From positions 310,001 through 374,000 of the forward strand of contig NZ_JAOANW010000002.1 of the NCBI RefSeq assembly GCF_026162365.1: a DNA stretch of 64,000 nt, in the 5' to 3' direction. Of the stretch, positions 63,892-64,000 are shown piece by piece (within the stretch, counting starts at the first letter, position 1; each line of letters opens with the position of its first letter). Both the position numbers and the translations under genes were made by a program. A model generated the notes under the pieces. That model searched no databases, had not been told where the DNA came from, and was given only the letters and a program-made list of their open reading frames with translations. Origin of the DNA: Nitratireductor luteus (GTDB lineage: Bacteria > Pseudomonadota > Alphaproteobacteria > Rhizobiales > Rhizobiaceae).

Positions 63892-64000
63892 ATGGCACTG
63901 GACGGCAAGGCGGCAATCGTCACGGGCGCAGCAGGCGGTATCGGTTATGCGATTGCGGAGCGGCTGCTGCGGGAGGGCGTGCGCGTGGTCATCGCCGACA
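63892..64000 (+). CDS. Short-chain dehydrogenase/reductase, 3' end beyond window
   Basis: The first 36 codons of an SDR: MALDGKAAIVTGAAGGIGYA with the cofactor motif TGAAGGIG (TGxxxGIG) and, at the end of the window, VVIAD. The Asp after the second strand suggests NAD rather than NADP preference. GAGGTGGG precedes the ATG at 63892. The substrate cannot be inferred from the fragment. Confidence 0.9.
   Translation, partial: MALDGKAAIVTGAAGGIGYAIAERLLREGVRVVIAD

Overview
The window is a GC-rich chromosomal segment of an alphaproteobacterium. Gene order and family types fit the Rhizobiales, most like the Phyllobacteriaceae/Mesorhizobium group. Diagnostic neighbourhoods are the his cluster with an embedded DUF2628 gene, hslV-GNAT-hslU-DUF1402, tim44-mltA-smr-XRE, dnaQ-coaE-aroE-maf-ppsR next to hemE-hemJ-rho, and mnmE-mnmG-rsmG-parA-parB-holA. 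The species cannot be fixed from sequence alone. I see no insertion sequence, prophage or CRISPR array. Several short palindromic repeats of the kind scattered through rhizobial genomes are present.

Layout. 1-3.2 kb: 3' part of pckA, then arfB, a BON-LysM protein and alkB. 3.2-7.9 kb (minus): coaA, hisE-hisF-hisA-hisH, DUF2628, hisB. 8.0-11.5 kb (plus): hslV, an acetyltransferase, hslU, a DUF1402 protein. 11.5-14.3 kb (minus): tim44-like, mltA, smr, XRE regulator. 14.5-15.6 kb: fxsA, secB. 15.7-19.3 kb (minus): dnaQ, coaE, aroE, maf, ppsR. 19.34-19.74 kb: a gene-free stretch with DnaA-box-like sites, an AT-rich patch and six GANTC sites beside hemE, which I read as the chromosomal replication origin. 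19.7-30.6 kb: hemE, hemJ, rho, a DUF255 protein, mnmE, mnmG, rsmG, parA, parB. Four parS-like sites lie between mnmE and mnmG and three more lie inside rsmG, hemE and hisH, so ori, parS and ParAB sit together. 30.7-37 kb: holA, a Trm112-like protein, a LON-domain protein, CnoX-like thioredoxin, a YbaK-type deacylase, tRNA-Gly, a small exported protein and a polytopic membrane protein.

37.1-50.0 kb is the accessory centre. A branched-chain-amino-acid-type ABC importer (five genes, plus strand) faces a tightly overlapping six-gene minus-strand operon: molybdenum hydroxylase FAD subunit, fused 2Fe-2S/molybdopterin subunit, a 6-hydroxynicotinate-reductase-like Fe-S protein, UPF0280, DUF1185 and a MarR regulator. 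A nicotinamidase gene is divergent from that operon. A nearly identical operator-like motif lies upstream of the importer and between the operon and the nicotinamidase. Together these suggest uptake and hydroxylation/reduction of nicotinate or a related N-heterocyclic acid, with UPF0280 and DUF1185 as candidates for unassigned steps.

50.0-64.0 kb is mostly housekeeping: asd, preceded by a previously unlisted 39-codon ORF whose end is Thr/Lys-rich and looks like an attenuation leader; DUF6152 and DUF6644-type genes; leuB, RidA, leuD; a CitE-like lyase; small DUF proteins; a zincin; tRNA-Ser; rplU (with a helix-hairpin-helix extension) and rpmA; a GNAT; obgE, proB, proA, nadD; a small membrane protein; and the start of an SDR gene cut by the window end.
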